A stretch of DNA of 64,000 nucleotides from Gammaproteobacteria bacterium (GCA_016874235.1 VGUJ01000002.1:124001-188000), one strand, 5' to 3'; positions 1-9,055 are shown, counted from the first letter of the stretch. The notes: generated by a model not told the origin, from the sequence alone. Translations and numbers: made by a program.

Positions 1-1023
1 CAGAGCGTGTCGAAATCGGCACTCTCGCTCTCAATGACCCTGCGCTTGCCGCAGATTCCCGTCTCTCGCGTCGAAAATCTATGCGCGACAGGCACTGAGG
101 CGCTGCGTGGCGCGGCGTATGCCGTCGCCTCAGGCGCCTGCGACGTCGCGCTCGCGATGGGTGTCGAGAAGCTCAAAGATACGGGCTTCGGAGGTCTCCC
201 CGAGCGTACGAAGGGTACCTTCGAAGATCTTTGGCAGCCCGGGTTCACACCGCCCGGAGCGTTTGCCCAACTCGGCGCCGCGTACGCCGCCAAGCACAAT
301 ATCCCGATCGACGAGCTGCGCCGTGCGATGGCACACGTCTCGGTGAAGAGCCATGCCAACGCGCTCCATGCGCCGAAGGCGCACCTGCGCAAAGCGATCA
401 CAACCGAGCAAGTGCTATCGGCGCCGATGATCGCCTGGCCGCTCGGCGTGTTCGACTGCTGCGGCGTATCCGATGGCGCAGCCTGCGCGATTGTCACCAC
501 ACCCGAGATCGCCAAATCTTTGGGGCGACGGGATGCCGTGGCCATCAAGGCCTTGCAGCTCGTCGCCTCGAACGGATACGAGCTCTCGCACGCGGATTGG
601 GACGGCGCGCATACGCCCACCACCCGCCGCGCCGCGGCGCGCGCGTATTCCGAGGCGGGCGTGAAAGATCCGAGCCGCGAGGTCTCGATGATGGAAGTGC
701 ACGACTGCTTCTCCATCACCGAACTCGTGCTCATGGAGGATCTCGGCTTCTCGGCGGAAGGCCACGCCCCCACCGATATTCTCGACGGTCGCTACGATCG
801 CGACGGTCGCAATCCCTGTCAGACCGATGGCGGCCTGAAGTGCTTCGGACATCCCGTCGGCGCTTCGGGACTGCGGATGGTCTACGAGGTCTATAACCAG
901 TTACTCGGTCGTGCAGGCGAACGACAACTCCCTTCACCCAGTCTCGGTCTCACCCACAACTTGGGTGGCATCCCCAACCGCAACATCGCCAGCGTCTCGC
1001 TGTTCGGTCTGAAGACGCTCTGA
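1..1023 (+). CDS. Thiolase / acetyl-CoA acetyltransferase of the SCP2 type (5' end cut by window)
   Basis: The reading frame is open from the first base, so the true start lies outside the window; about 340 residues are visible against roughly 390 for the family. The nucleophile region reads NLCATGTEALRGAA, with the cysteine codon at 82-84. The later HDCFSITEL block carries the second active-site residue seen in SCP2/lipid-transfer-type thiolases, and GHPVGASGLR followed by HNLGG is the C-terminal thiolase signature. Such enzymes cleave or form beta-ketoacyl-CoA in fatty-acid or steroid side-chain degradation. The stop is 19 nt before an SDR gene on the same strand, which suggests one operon. 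The family is clear; the substrate is not readable from sequence. Confidence 0.85.
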   Translation, partial: QSVSKSALSLSMTLRLPQIPVSRVENLCATGTEALRGAAYAVASGACDVALAMGVEKLKDTGFGGLPERTKGTFEDLWQPGFTPPGAFAQLGAAYAAKHNIPIDELRRAMAHVSVKSHANALHAPKAHLRKAITTEQVLSAPMIAWPLGVFDCCGVSDGAACAIVTTPEIAKSLGRRDAVAIKALQLVASNGYELSHADWDGAHTPTTRRAAARAYSEAGVKDPSREVSMMEVHDCFSITELVLMEDLGFSAEGHAPTDILDGRYDRDGRNPCQTDGGLKCFGHPVGASGLRMVYEVYNQLLGRAGERQLPSPSLGLTHNLGGIPNRNIASVSLFGLKTL

Positions 1024-1042
1024 CGCCACCCGCGAGGACCCC

Positions 1043-1945
1043 ATGTCAGCCACAACCCCTTTGATCAACTCCAAAGAAACGTCTCCCGTGCGTTGGGGCT
1101 TCACCGATGAGGAGCTTGCCAAACGTCCTCACGCCTACCGCGATGACCTGCTTGCGGGAAAAGTCTGTCTCGTCTCCGGAGGAGGCAGCGGCCTCGGTCG
1201 CGCCATGGCCTTCCTGTTCGCCAGGCTGGGCGCTGAAGTGATGATTTGCGGACGTCGGGAGGATCGCCTGCTCGATGCCGCAGACAGTATTCGCCGGCTG
1301 CTCGGTCGCGAGGTCGGCACTCGGGCCATGACTATTCGGGATCCGGATCAGGTGGAGTCGTTGATTGATCACACCTGGTCTCGATATGGCGGTCTCGATC
1401 TGGTCGTCAACAACGGAGGCGGTCAGTTCCCGCAGGCTGCGCTCGATTACTCGGTAAAAGGCTGGAACGCCGTCATCGACACCAACTTGAATGGCACCTG
1501 GTGGATGATGCAGTCGGCGGCGCGCGCCTGGCGCGATCGCAACCACCCGGGCTCGATCGTGAACATCGTCGCCAATGTTTGGCGAGGGATGCCGCAAGTG
1601 GCCCATACCTGTGCCGCCCGTGCGGGCGTCATTTATCTCAGCAAGTCGGTCGCCGTCGAATGGGCGCCTCTGGGCATCCGAGTCAATTGTGTATCCCCCG
1701 GCTCCATCGCCACCGAAGGTCTCAATGTCTACAAGCCCGAGGCCGCGTCAAAGTTTGGCAATGCCAATCCGCTGCGGCAGTTTGGCGATGCCTTCGATAT
1801 CGCCCAGGCGGTGATACACGTCGGCTCGCCCGTGACGGGCAAGTTCATCACCGGCGAAACGCTGGTCGTCGACGGGGGCAACCAGATGTGGGGCGATGTG
1901 TGGCCAGGAACCATCCCGGAGTGGTTTAAGGTTCCCGATCGCTAA
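1043..1945 (+). CDS. SDR-family oxidoreductase, enoyl-CoA-reductase (PECR/DECR)-like
   Basis: This 300-residue Rossmann protein starts at an ATG with GAGGA a few bases upstream. The cofactor loop SGGGSGLGRA spans about residues 45-54 and the NNGG block about 123-126. The usual YxxxK catalytic pair is replaced by T189 and R193 in HTCAARAGV. From memory, that is the pattern of peroxisomal trans-2-enoyl-CoA and 2,4-dienoyl-CoA reductases (HSGAARAGV and similar), which do not use the classical tyrosine. Reduction of an unsaturated acyl-CoA would fit the thiolase just upstream. The cofactor is probably NADP(H), since basic residues (GRRED) follow beta strand 2. The substrate is inferred. Confidence 0.82.
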   Translation: MSATTPLINSKETSPVRWGFTDEELAKRPHAYRDDLLAGKVCLVSGGGSGLGRAMAFLFARLGAEVMICGRREDRLLDAADSIRRLLGREVGTRAMTIRDPDQVESLIDHTWSRYGGLDLVVNNGGGQFPQAALDYSVKGWNAVIDTNLNGTWWMMQSAARAWRDRNHPGSIVNIVANVWRGMPQVAHTCAARAGVIYLSKSVAVEWAPLGIRVNCVSPGSIATEGLNVYKPEAASKFGNANPLRQFGDAFDIAQAVIHVGSPVTGKFITGETLVVDGGNQMWGDVWPGTIPEWFKVPDR

Positions 1946-1989
1946 ACGTCCGTTCGCTAATCGCTCGTTCGCTTAAGAGAGGATCCGCC

Positions 1990-2574
1990 ATGACGCAGAC
2001 CTTGTTCACTCGCACGCCTCGTTCCCAATTGCCGGCTGGCATCGCCCCGGCCTGGGACATGCTCAACAAATTGACCGGCGAACCCACCTTCATCGAGGTG
2101 TTCGCTCAGGCCCCTCAGCTCCTCAATCTCGTGATGAACGAGTTTTACGTGAAGGTGTTCTTCGGCGGCGAGGTTCCCCAGCGCTATAAGCAGCTGGCGC
2201 GACTGCGATTGTCGCTCGTGCACGGCTGTCGCACCTGCAACAAGCAAAATGTCCCGGGGGCGATCGAGGCCGGATTCTCACAGGCGCAAATCGATGCGCT
2301 CGTCGCCAACACCCCAAGCCAACCGCTCTTCTCCGAAGCCGATCTTGCCGTCATCGACTACACCGACCAGATGGTCCTGACGAACATGCACGGAGAGATT
2401 TCGCCGGCGCTTTTCAAAACTCTGCGTGCCCATTTCTCTGAGGCTCAGATCTTGGAGCTCGGCGTGGTGATGGCCATCATCGGGGGCATGGCGAAGCTCT
2501 CGTTCCTGCTCGATGTAGTCGAGAAAGAAACGTGGTGCCCGTTCACGCCGGAGAACGCCGCTTCAAATTCCTGA
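1990..2574 (+). CDS. Carboxymuconolactone decarboxylase / AhpD-like protein
   Basis: This 194-residue protein contains an AhpD-like core with the motif HGCRTCNKQN (C80 and C83), the CxxC pair used by alkylhydroperoxidase-type members of the family. The ATG is preceded by AGAGAGGATC. It is the third and last gene of the thiolase-SDR group, 44 nt after the SDR, and is followed by a strong terminator. Such proteins often sit beside catabolic genes, either as peroxide-reducing helpers or as decarboxylases; which applies here cannot be told. Confidence 0.8.
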   Translation: MTQTLFTRTPRSQLPAGIAPAWDMLNKLTGEPTFIEVFAQAPQLLNLVMNEFYVKVFFGGEVPQRYKQLARLRLSLVHGCRTCNKQNVPGAIEAGFSQAQIDALVANTPSQPLFSEADLAVIDYTDQMVLTNMHGEISPALFKTLRAHFSEAQILELGVVMAIIGGMAKLSFLLDVVEKETWCPFTPENAASNS

Positions 2575-2620
2575 TTCTGAACGGTGGATGCCGTCATCAA
2601 TCAGCGGATTCGACTGATCA

Positions 2621-2651
2621 AAAAAAAGCCCGGCTTTCGCCGGGCTTTTTT
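2621..2651. terminator. Bidirectional intrinsic terminator
   Basis: A 7-bp GC stem GCCCGGC/GCCGGGC with a TTTC loop is flanked by seven A's on the left and six T's on the right. It therefore ends transcription from both directions and separates the convergent AhpD-like gene and TonB receptor gene. Confidence 0.93.
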
Positions 2652-2686
2652 ATCCTTGAGAGGATCTAACTTCAGAGATCGTGCGC

Positions 2687-5242
2687 TTACTTGCCGCTCG
2701 ATCCGAGGTTGAAGCCGACTTCGATGCCGTAGCTGCGCGGCGCACCCCACTGGGTGTGCGTCCACAAGGTCGCCACCGACTGCGAAGCCACTCGGTAGCG
2801 CTCGTCCGAGAGGTTCTTGCCGTACACGCGGACGAAGTAGCGGCTGTCCGACGGCGTGTAGGTCGCCGACAGATTGAGCAGCGTCTTCTCGTTCAGATAC
2901 GCGTCGTATTCGCGGCCCGCGGCGGAGATGTAGAAGAGGTTCTCAGCCTCGTAATACACCTCACCGGTCACCTCGAGGCTGCCCTGGGCGAAGTCCGTGG
3001 TGTAGGTGCCCGAGATCGCACCGCTCTGCTCAGGGGAACGTGGCACCGGCAGACCCGAGAAGTTGCCGTTGAAGGCAACGATCGAACCACCGCTCACCGA
3101 GTCGTTGATGCCAGGCTGATTGATCACGAACTTGTCGTACTTGGCGTCGAGGAAGGCCGCTTGGCCGCGGATCCGGAACGAGTCCGTGATCAGCGCCTGC
3201 ACTTCAAGCTCGAGACCCTGCGACTTCACTTCCGCCGCGTTGTAGAACACGGTTTCCTGGAAGTCCGCACCGCCCTTACGCGTGATGATGTTCACCGCGC
3301 GCTGGGCGTCTTCGTACTTCGTCGTGAACACCGTCGGGTTGAAGCGCAGACGGCCATCCGCCGACTCGAACTTGAAACCCACTTCGAGGTTGGTCGCGTA
3401 CTCCGGATCGACCGGACGCGTCAGCGAGGGAACCATGAGGCCACTCGTTCCAGTCTGGTCGTTGTAACCACCCGCCTTGTAGCCGCGCGACACCGTCGCG
3501 TAGCTGAACAGCGAGTCGCTCCACTGATATGAACCCGTCACACGCCAGCTCGGCTCCGACCAGGTACGGGCAAGATTGCCGAAGCCCGGGGTCTTGGAGT
3601 TGACGATCTGGCCGCCCGGATACTTCGTGAAGTCACCCGCATTGAGGGGCTCGCCCAGCTGCGCCGGGGTCAACCCAGGGTTTCGCGGATCGAGGGACGC
3701 CAAACCCACCTGGGTGCGGCCGGCCCACTCACGCTCGTCCTTGGTGTAGCGGAAGCCCGCGCCGAGGGTGAACTTGTCCGAGACCTCCAACGTCGCGTCG
3801 ACAAAGCTCGCCAGCGAATCGGAGTCCTGCTGATTGCAGAGCACCTGCGGCGTGTTGTTGTTGAACTGGGCCGGCAGACCCAGCGCCGCGAACGGCAACG
3901 CGAGATCGATGAAGCCGAGCACCTGCACCACGCAGAAGCGCGCATCGTTCGTCTGCTGGAAGGCGCCGATGACGTAGTTGAACGCACCGTCGTTCTTCGA
4001 GGCGAAACGCAATTCCAACTGGCTCGTCTCGCGGTCCGTATCGCGCGTGGCGTCGAACAGCGAGATGGGCTGCCGGGTGATGGTGTTCACCGGTGCCGCA
4101 CCCGTATAGGTGTTAGGCAGGTGTTCCTTCTGATCGCGCTGACCGGCCGAGAAGAACGCCGTGTAGGCACCGAGGTCCCACTCCACGTTCAGGTAGACAC
4201 CATCCACATCGATGCGCTGACCTTTGTCCATCTCGAGCAGTGAATCGTTGCGCTCCGTCGAGGCCATATTGTCGAGCGGATCGCCGGTCGGACGCGTAAA
4301 GCCCAGGAAGTTCCAGAGATACGGTCCGTTTGGCGGCGTGTCGTTGAACGACGGCACCGCATCCGAGCGGTCGCGCATCTTCTCGACTTGCAGCAGAAGC
4401 GTGAGGTTGTCCGAGGCATTCCACTGAGCCTTGATACGACCGTTGACGATATCGTCGCCACCCGTCGTCGCGCCCGTGCCCGACCCGCGCTGACCCGTGA
4501 CACCTGGGATCGTGAACGGCGCAAAGGTGCCACCGAAGATGTTCAGGGTGTTGATCGGGCCGTAGGTGGCACCGAGCTTGTAATAACCGTCAGACTTCGA
4601 CGTCGATCCGACGAGACGCAGGGCGAACACGTCCTGCTTCAGCGGTAAATCGATGGCGGCCTGCAGGCGCCGGGAGCCGAAGCTACCCACGCCTAAACGG
4701 AGGTCGGCCCCGAATTCCGACATATTCGGTCGCTTCGTGCGAATATTGACCGCACCGCCCGTGGTGTTCTTGCCGAACAACGTTCCCTGCGGCCCGCGCA
4801 GCACTTCCGCGCCAGCGATGTCGAAGGTGTCGAGCAACTGGGTCTGCACGCTCGGCATCACGAAGTCATCGACCTGCACGCCGACCGGCGAGTCTTGGTA
4901 CACGATGATGTCGGTCAGACCGACGCCGCGCATCGCGAACGAGGCCGCATTGAAGGCCGTGATACGGGCAGCTGAGAATCCCGGTACCGACGAGGCGAGA
5001 CCGGAGATGTCCTTCGCGACCAACCGATCGATGTCGGCCGAGGTCACGGCGGATACCGAGATCGGCGTGGTCTGAAGATTGGTTTCCGTTGCGCCGCGCT
5101 GCGCGGTAACGGTGATTTCTTCGAGGCGGGTGTCATCTCCCGTCTGCTGTGCATGAGCAGCCGCCATGGTCATCGCCATCGCACTCGCGGCCAATACCGA
5201 CCGCACCGCCACAGTCACGGATCTTCCGTGTGGTTTGAACAT
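2687..5242 (-). CDS. TonB-dependent outer-membrane receptor
   Basis: The protein has 851 residues when started at the ATG at 5242, which has GAGGA about 9 nt upstream; a longer frame to 5311 has no comparable site. The N-terminus is a signal peptide ending near AAAHAQ. It is followed by a TonB-box-like EEITVTAQR and a plug domain (ISVSAVTSADIDR; VLRGPQGTLFGKNTTGGAVNI). The rest is a long barrel with typical YATVSRGYKAGGYN strands and a C-terminal beta strand. It imports an unknown substrate across the outer membrane using TonB energy. It is divergent from a Rieske oxygenase gene, which hints at uptake of an aromatic or steroid-like compound. That link is inference. Confidence 0.92.
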   Translation of the reverse strand: MFKPHGRSVTVAVRSVLAASAMAMTMAAAHAQQTGDDTRLEEITVTAQRGATETNLQTTPISVSAVTSADIDRLVAKDISGLASSVPGFSAARITAFNAASFAMRGVGLTDIIVYQDSPVGVQVDDFVMPSVQTQLLDTFDIAGAEVLRGPQGTLFGKNTTGGAVNIRTKRPNMSEFGADLRLGVGSFGSRRLQAAIDLPLKQDVFALRLVGSTSKSDGYYKLGATYGPINTLNIFGGTFAPFTIPGVTGQRGSGTGATTGGDDIVNGRIKAQWNASDNLTLLLQVEKMRDRSDAVPSFNDTPPNGPYLWNFLGFTRPTGDPLDNMASTERNDSLLEMDKGQRIDVDGVYLNVEWDLGAYTAFFSAGQRDQKEHLPNTYTGAAPVNTITRQPISLFDATRDTDRETSQLELRFASKNDGAFNYVIGAFQQTNDARFCVVQVLGFIDLALPFAALGLPAQFNNNTPQVLCNQQDSDSLASFVDATLEVSDKFTLGAGFRYTKDEREWAGRTQVGLASLDPRNPGLTPAQLGEPLNAGDFTKYPGGQIVNSKTPGFGNLARTWSEPSWRVTGSYQWSDSLFSYATVSRGYKAGGYNDQTGTSGLMVPSLTRPVDPEYATNLEVGFKFESADGRLRFNPTVFTTKYEDAQRAVNIITRKGGADFQETVFYNAAEVKSQGLELEVQALITDSFRIRGQAAFLDAKYDKFVINQPGINDSVSGGSIVAFNGNFSGLPVPRSPEQSGAISGTYTTDFAQGSLEVTGEVYYEAENLFYISAAGREYDAYLNEKTLLNLSATYTPSDSRYFVRVYGKNLSDERYRVASQSVATLWTHTQWGAPRSYGIEVGFNLGSSGK

Positions 5243-5382
5243 CCTGGTTTTCCTCAGGTGGTTATATAGAACTTGTCCCTTGCGATGTGCCCCTTTAAGC
5301 GGCAATCGCACCTAACACGACTTGCAGTGTGGTGCCCACTTGGAAAAAAATCAATCTGTCCTGTTTTTTTGAAAAATCCAAC

Positions 5383-5400
5383 TGTTGCGCGTCTACAACA
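5383..5400. promoter_or_regulatory. Candidate operator in the divergent TonB receptor / Rieske promoter region
   Basis: An inverted repeat TGTTG-N8-CAACA lies in the 217-bp intergenic region shared by two divergent genes, 60 bp upstream of the Rieske start. The spacing would suit a dimeric repressor. No regulator gene lies next to it, and no convincing -35/-10 pair was recognised. The rest of the region is AT-rich, with A7, T7 and A5 tracts at 5344-5376. Confidence 0.3.
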
Positions 5401-5459
5401 CTCGCATTTAGGTGCCATCGTTCTAGACTGTGTTCATTCGTCTCCGGAGGCCCGTCGCC

Positions 5460-6809
5460 ATGAGTTACGACTACCAGGTCAATCCCGCTGCGCCGCCCGA
5501 TTCCCTCGAGGCCCGGCAGGTCCCCATCGACAACGGGCTCGAAATCCCCGACCCGTCGCGTTACTTCTCTGAAGAGTTCATGCGCAAGGAATGGACTCAT
5601 CTATGGCCGCGCGCTTGGCTACTCGCCGGCGTCACCGCGGACGTCCGGGAGCCCGGCGATTACTTCACCTTCGATGTGGGCCATGAGTCGATCATCGTGG
5701 CGAAGCAAGATGATGGCAGCATCAAGGCGTTCTACAACGTCTGCCCTCACCGAGCGAATCGCATCGCCCTCAATGATTTCGGCAGCGTCAACGAGTTCAC
5801 TTGCGCCTTCCATGGCTGGAAGTTCCGCTGCAATGGGCAACTGAAGGCGATCACCGACGAGCACACCTTTGCGCCGAAGCTCGTCGCGCACCGACCCGGC
5901 ATGAGCGAAGTGCGCTGCGAAGCACACGCTGGCCTGGTCTTCATCAATCTCGACGGCAAGGCACCGCCGCTCTCGGACTGGATCGGCCTGCCGAAGGGCT
6001 ACCTCGAAAACTATCGGATCGATGAGATGAACCCGGTGCGTCACGTGCGCACGCTCTGGAACGCCAACTGGAAAGTCGGCGTCGACTCGTTCTACGAGAC
6101 CTATCATCTGCCGCATATTCATCCGCAGACGCAGACGGTGATGGGCGACTACAGCCAATACGATCTGTACCCGAACGGGTTCAGCCGCATGATCGTGCCG
6201 CTGTGTCAGAAATCGCATCGCGTGCCAGATCAGGACACCGTCGATGCGGGCTTGCGATTCATGATGCAAGACGCTGGTATGAACCCCGACTCGTACAAAG
6301 GTGATGCGCGCGGCGTTCGCGCCGCCGTTCAGCAATCGAAGCGGCAGCGTGCTCGCCGACTCGGCCTCACCCACTACGAGAACTTCACCGACGGGCAACT
6401 TACCGACAGCTGGGCGACGGGACTCTTCCCGAACGTGCAGATCGGTTGTCATCCGGAGGGCGTGTTCATCATGCGCTTCCTGCCTCACCCGGATGATCCG
6501 AAAAAGTTTTACTACGACAACATCACGATGTTCCGGTACGTCGACGATCCGGATTACTTCGTGCCTGCGTGGATGGGCCTACCCAAAGGAACCGACATCA
6601 CCGGCTCTACCCGTCCGCCGATCGAACGTTTCGGAGAAGGCGAACGCGCCGATCTCGGTGAAGTGCTTGACCAGGATGTTGAGCTCGTCTCAGCGGTCGG
6701 TGCAGGCAGTCGCTCACGCGGTTTCCGCGGTCCGCTCTGGAGCGAACAGGAATCGCGTATTCGCCACTTCCATCGCGAACTCGATCGCTATATCAAGGGC
6801 GAGAAGTAA
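5460..6809 (+). CDS. Rieske ring-hydroxylating oxygenase, alpha subunit
   Basis: A start at ATG 5460 follows CGGAGG with 9-nt spacing; a GTG at 5430 is less likely. The 449-residue product has the Rieske [2Fe-2S] ligands C95-P-H97 and C115-x2-H118 (CPHRAN and CAFHGW). The catalytic-domain region DSFYETYHLPHIH carries two likely Fe(II) histidines, H216 and H221. It would activate O2 for hydroxylation of an aromatic or alicyclic ring, needing a ferredoxin/reductase that is not encoded nearby. No beta subunit gene is adjacent, so a homo-oligomeric enzyme is likely. Confidence 0.88.
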   Translation: MSYDYQVNPAAPPDSLEARQVPIDNGLEIPDPSRYFSEEFMRKEWTHLWPRAWLLAGVTADVREPGDYFTFDVGHESIIVAKQDDGSIKAFYNVCPHRANRIALNDFGSVNEFTCAFHGWKFRCNGQLKAITDEHTFAPKLVAHRPGMSEVRCEAHAGLVFINLDGKAPPLSDWIGLPKGYLENYRIDEMNPVRHVRTLWNANWKVGVDSFYETYHLPHIHPQTQTVMGDYSQYDLYPNGFSRMIVPLCQKSHRVPDQDTVDAGLRFMMQDAGMNPDSYKGDARGVRAAVQQSKRQRARRLGLTHYENFTDGQLTDSWATGLFPNVQIGCHPEGVFIMRFLPHPDDPKKFYYDNITMFRYVDDPDYFVPAWMGLPKGTDITGSTRPPIERFGEGERADLGEVLDQDVELVSAVGAGSRSRGFRGPLWSEQESRIRHFHRELDRYIKGEK

Positions 6810-6823
6810 GCGATTTATTTGAC

Positions 6824-6857
6824 GAGCAGAGCGCTCCCGTCGCGGAGTGCTCTGCTC
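6824..6857. terminator. Hairpin between convergent Rieske and imuB genes
   Basis: A 14-bp stem pairs GAGCAGAGCGCTCC with GGAGTGCTCTGCTC (one G-T wobble) around a 6-nt loop. There is no T-run on either side, so it may terminate poorly or only protect mRNA 3' ends. Its position just past the Rieske stop and before the imuB stop fits a 3'-end role. Confidence 0.5.
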
Positions 6858-6881
6858 TGACCTCTGGGCGCTCTGCTTCGC

Positions 6882-8312
6882 TCAGCCAAACACGCCGTGC
6901 AAATACCAGGCGTGCGGCGGCAGCCTCTCGCGATACACCCAAAGTTCAGCACCGGAATCGTCACGCACGACGTAGTAATCACGGACGACCTCGCGCCCGT
7001 CCCACCAGCCGGTCTCGATCCGCTCGGGACCTTCCAATAACTGCAGCGTCTGCGGCGCATCGATGAGCACCTCGGGTTCACGCAGCAACCATAATGGTCG
7101 GCGCACAGCCAACCACGTCTGCGATGCGCTGCGTGGCGGTTCGCTGCGGGGCGGAGCCGTATCAGGCTCTGCGATGCCAAACGCCCGCTCGGGTCGATGC
7201 TCGGGAACGAGACAGAGTCCGTACACCGCATCACTGCCGAGCCGCGCGCGCAATCGCTCGATGAGTGCGGGAGATTCGCGGCCGGCACCACCTCCGTGCT
7301 CACCCGGACGCCAGACCGACTCGCTCTGCGCCACGAACGCTTGCAGCACGCCCGAACGCAATTCGCAGCGCAGCACCGGCGCTGGCAGCGTGATGCGCGA
7401 CAACTGCAAGGACAGCAGCTCCGCAAAATGTCTCGCCTGCAGTTCAGCCGTGGCGAGGCGAAGATCGAGGCGCGTGGGCGGATGCTTACGGTGCTGCAGG
7501 CGCAACTTCAGGCAATCGACGCCGCACTGGCGCGTGCGCAAAAAGCGCTCGAGATCTTTGAGCAGCGGCTCGAGATGCTGCAGTACGAGCGCGACGGACT
7601 GCAGTTCGAAGGCCGGCTCCACCTGCGCTCGAAATCGCTCGCGACGTGCAACGGGTCGACGCAACTCGGGCGCTGCGCCAGTGAGTTGATCGAGACTAAG
7701 CAGCAGTTCGGGTCCGAACCGCCTGGCAAACCCTGCCCGCGGCAAACGCAGTGCCGCGCCCAGCGTGCGTACGCCCACCGAGTCGAGTCGTTCGAGGGCT
7801 TCGTCCGGCCAACGCAGTAACGCAAGCGGCAACGGCGCGAGCAGACCGACAAGACGATCGCGAGCCAGCACGATCGAACCCTGCCCCGCTCGCGCGAGCA
7901 CAAGCGCCGCGCGCGGCGTTGGCGCCAGCGACCAATGCGGGGTGTAGCCCGCCGCACCACAACGATCGAGCAGTTGCCGGCACAACCCTCGCGCTCCACC
8001 GAAAAGCCGAAAACTGCCACGCACTTCGAGCAATACGGCATCGGGCGGCTCGAGACTCACACGCGAAGTGAAGCCACCGGCGATCTCGGCAAGATGCGCG
8101 AGCGCATTCGAGCTGCTGCGAACATGCAGCGCCACCCAGGCCTCCGGTGCTGTATCGAACAAAGATTCGAGTGGCAACGGCGGATCGGGTGGTCTACCAC
8201 TCGTGAGTGCGCGCGGTGTCGAGGTGATGCGCGAGGAGACCTGCGCGGTGGACCCATGACGCGGCGCGCGAAACGTGCGTGTCACTGATGACGCACGCTC
8301 ACGACGCGACAT
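6882..8312 (-). CDS. imuB: ImuB, Y-family polymerase-like mutasome subunit (short N-terminus)
   Basis: A start at ATG 8312 overlaps the imuA stop by 14 nt and gives 476 residues. SLEPPDAVLLEVRGSFRLFGG, then SLAPTPRAALVLARAG and the helix-hairpin and little-finger-like regions, match ImuB/DinP-like proteins. ImuB is a catalytically dead polymerase that bridges the beta clamp with ImuA and DnaE2 in SOS mutagenesis. Only about 75 residues precede the SLEPPDA block, and they begin with a basic, low-complexity MSRRERASS stretch. Typical ImuB starts with an LWLALHFP-like palm segment that I do not see in any frame here. No dnaE2 follows; the next gene is on the opposite strand. Confidence 0.82.
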   Translation of the reverse strand: MSRRERASSVTRTFRAPRHGSTAQVSSRITSTPRALTSGRPPDPPLPLESLFDTAPEAWVALHVRSSSNALAHLAEIAGGFTSRVSLEPPDAVLLEVRGSFRLFGGARGLCRQLLDRCGAAGYTPHWSLAPTPRAALVLARAGQGSIVLARDRLVGLLAPLPLALLRWPDEALERLDSVGVRTLGAALRLPRAGFARRFGPELLLSLDQLTGAAPELRRPVARRERFRAQVEPAFELQSVALVLQHLEPLLKDLERFLRTRQCGVDCLKLRLQHRKHPPTRLDLRLATAELQARHFAELLSLQLSRITLPAPVLRCELRSGVLQAFVAQSESVWRPGEHGGGAGRESPALIERLRARLGSDAVYGLCLVPEHRPERAFGIAEPDTAPPRSEPPRSASQTWLAVRRPLWLLREPEVLIDAPQTLQLLEGPERIETGWWDGREVVRDYYVVRDDSGAELWVYRERLPPHAWYLHGVFG

Positions 8313-8976
8313 CGTCGCGCTCCTGCAGAGAGAACTCCTGCCAACGTAATTCGAGAGGTCTGCGCTCACCGCCGCGACTTTTGAGTAGCTGTACGCGTCC
8401 ACCCGTCACGTGCGGCTCGAACACGAGACGAAGTTCTGCGGGCGATGTACGCGTCGCTTCGGTGAGCGGTCGAAAAAGAAAGGCTGGTGCACCGCTGCGC
8501 TGCGTGGCGAGCTGCAAACGTCGTAGCACCGTCACACTTGTGGCCACGCCCGGCGCGAGCCAGGCCAATACGAGCGCCGCACCGCCTGAATCGAGGGATT
8601 GCTCGATGACCCAAGCCGGCTCTGCCGTACGCACGACGAGCTGGCGCTCGAGAGGCACACCCGCTGCGATGAGCGCGGGCGCATACGGCTCGAAAGGTGG
8701 CGAGACCCAGACGACCCAGCGCGGTGGCGGCTGCGCGCCAAGACGGGCAAGCAGCGGTACAAGCAAACGCAACTCGCCGAGACCGCTGCGCGCGGTGAGG
8801 ATTTCGGTGAGACCGGCAGCAGGCCACCCGCCGCTAGGTAACGCCTCATCGAGGCGGGTACACCCCGTGCTGAGCGTAGCGGTGTGTGCAACGCTTCGAC
8901 CGCGCCAGATGGCGGGGTGTTCGAGCAGCCGCTCGAGCGACGGCTCGGCTGTGGTGTCGCAAGTGGCCTGACCCAT
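8299..8976 (-). CDS. imuA: ImuA, RecA-like SOS mutagenesis protein
   Basis: The 225-residue product matches ImuA in size and in its opening layout: STGCTRLDEALPSGGWPAAGLTEI is the degenerate RecA/SulA-like start, and LPLLARLG plus WVSPPFEPYAPALIAAG follow. ImuA binds RecA and supports ImuB in translesion synthesis. It lies 79 nt after lexA and overlaps imuB. No separate LexA box was seen in the lexA-imuA gap, so it is probably read from the lexA promoter. The ribosome-binding site is weak. Confidence 0.85.
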   Translation of the reverse strand: MGQATCDTTAEPSLERLLEHPAIWRGRSVAHTATLSTGCTRLDEALPSGGWPAAGLTEILTARSGLGELRLLVPLLARLGAQPPPRWVVWVSPPFEPYAPALIAAGVPLERQLVVRTAEPAWVIEQSLDSGGAALVLAWLAPGVATSVTVLRRLQLATQRSGAPAFLFRPLTEATRTSPAELRLVFEPHVTGGRVQLLKSRGGERRPLELRWQEFSLQERDDVAS

Positions 8977-9055
8977 GGTGGCAACGCGCAGCGCCCGTCA
9001 ACGGACGCAGCCTGGAAAAATGCATGTGGATCGCTCGCGGAGACGACGGGCGGCG

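Noticed and set aside
2681-3532. 283-codon open frame antisense to the TonB receptor
   Set aside because: High GC creates long antisense frames. The product is Arg/Val-rich, has no recognisable motif, and lies wholly over a clear receptor gene.
5341-5380. A7 and T7 tracts as a terminator
   Set aside because: There is no GC stem between them, and both flanking genes point away from the site.
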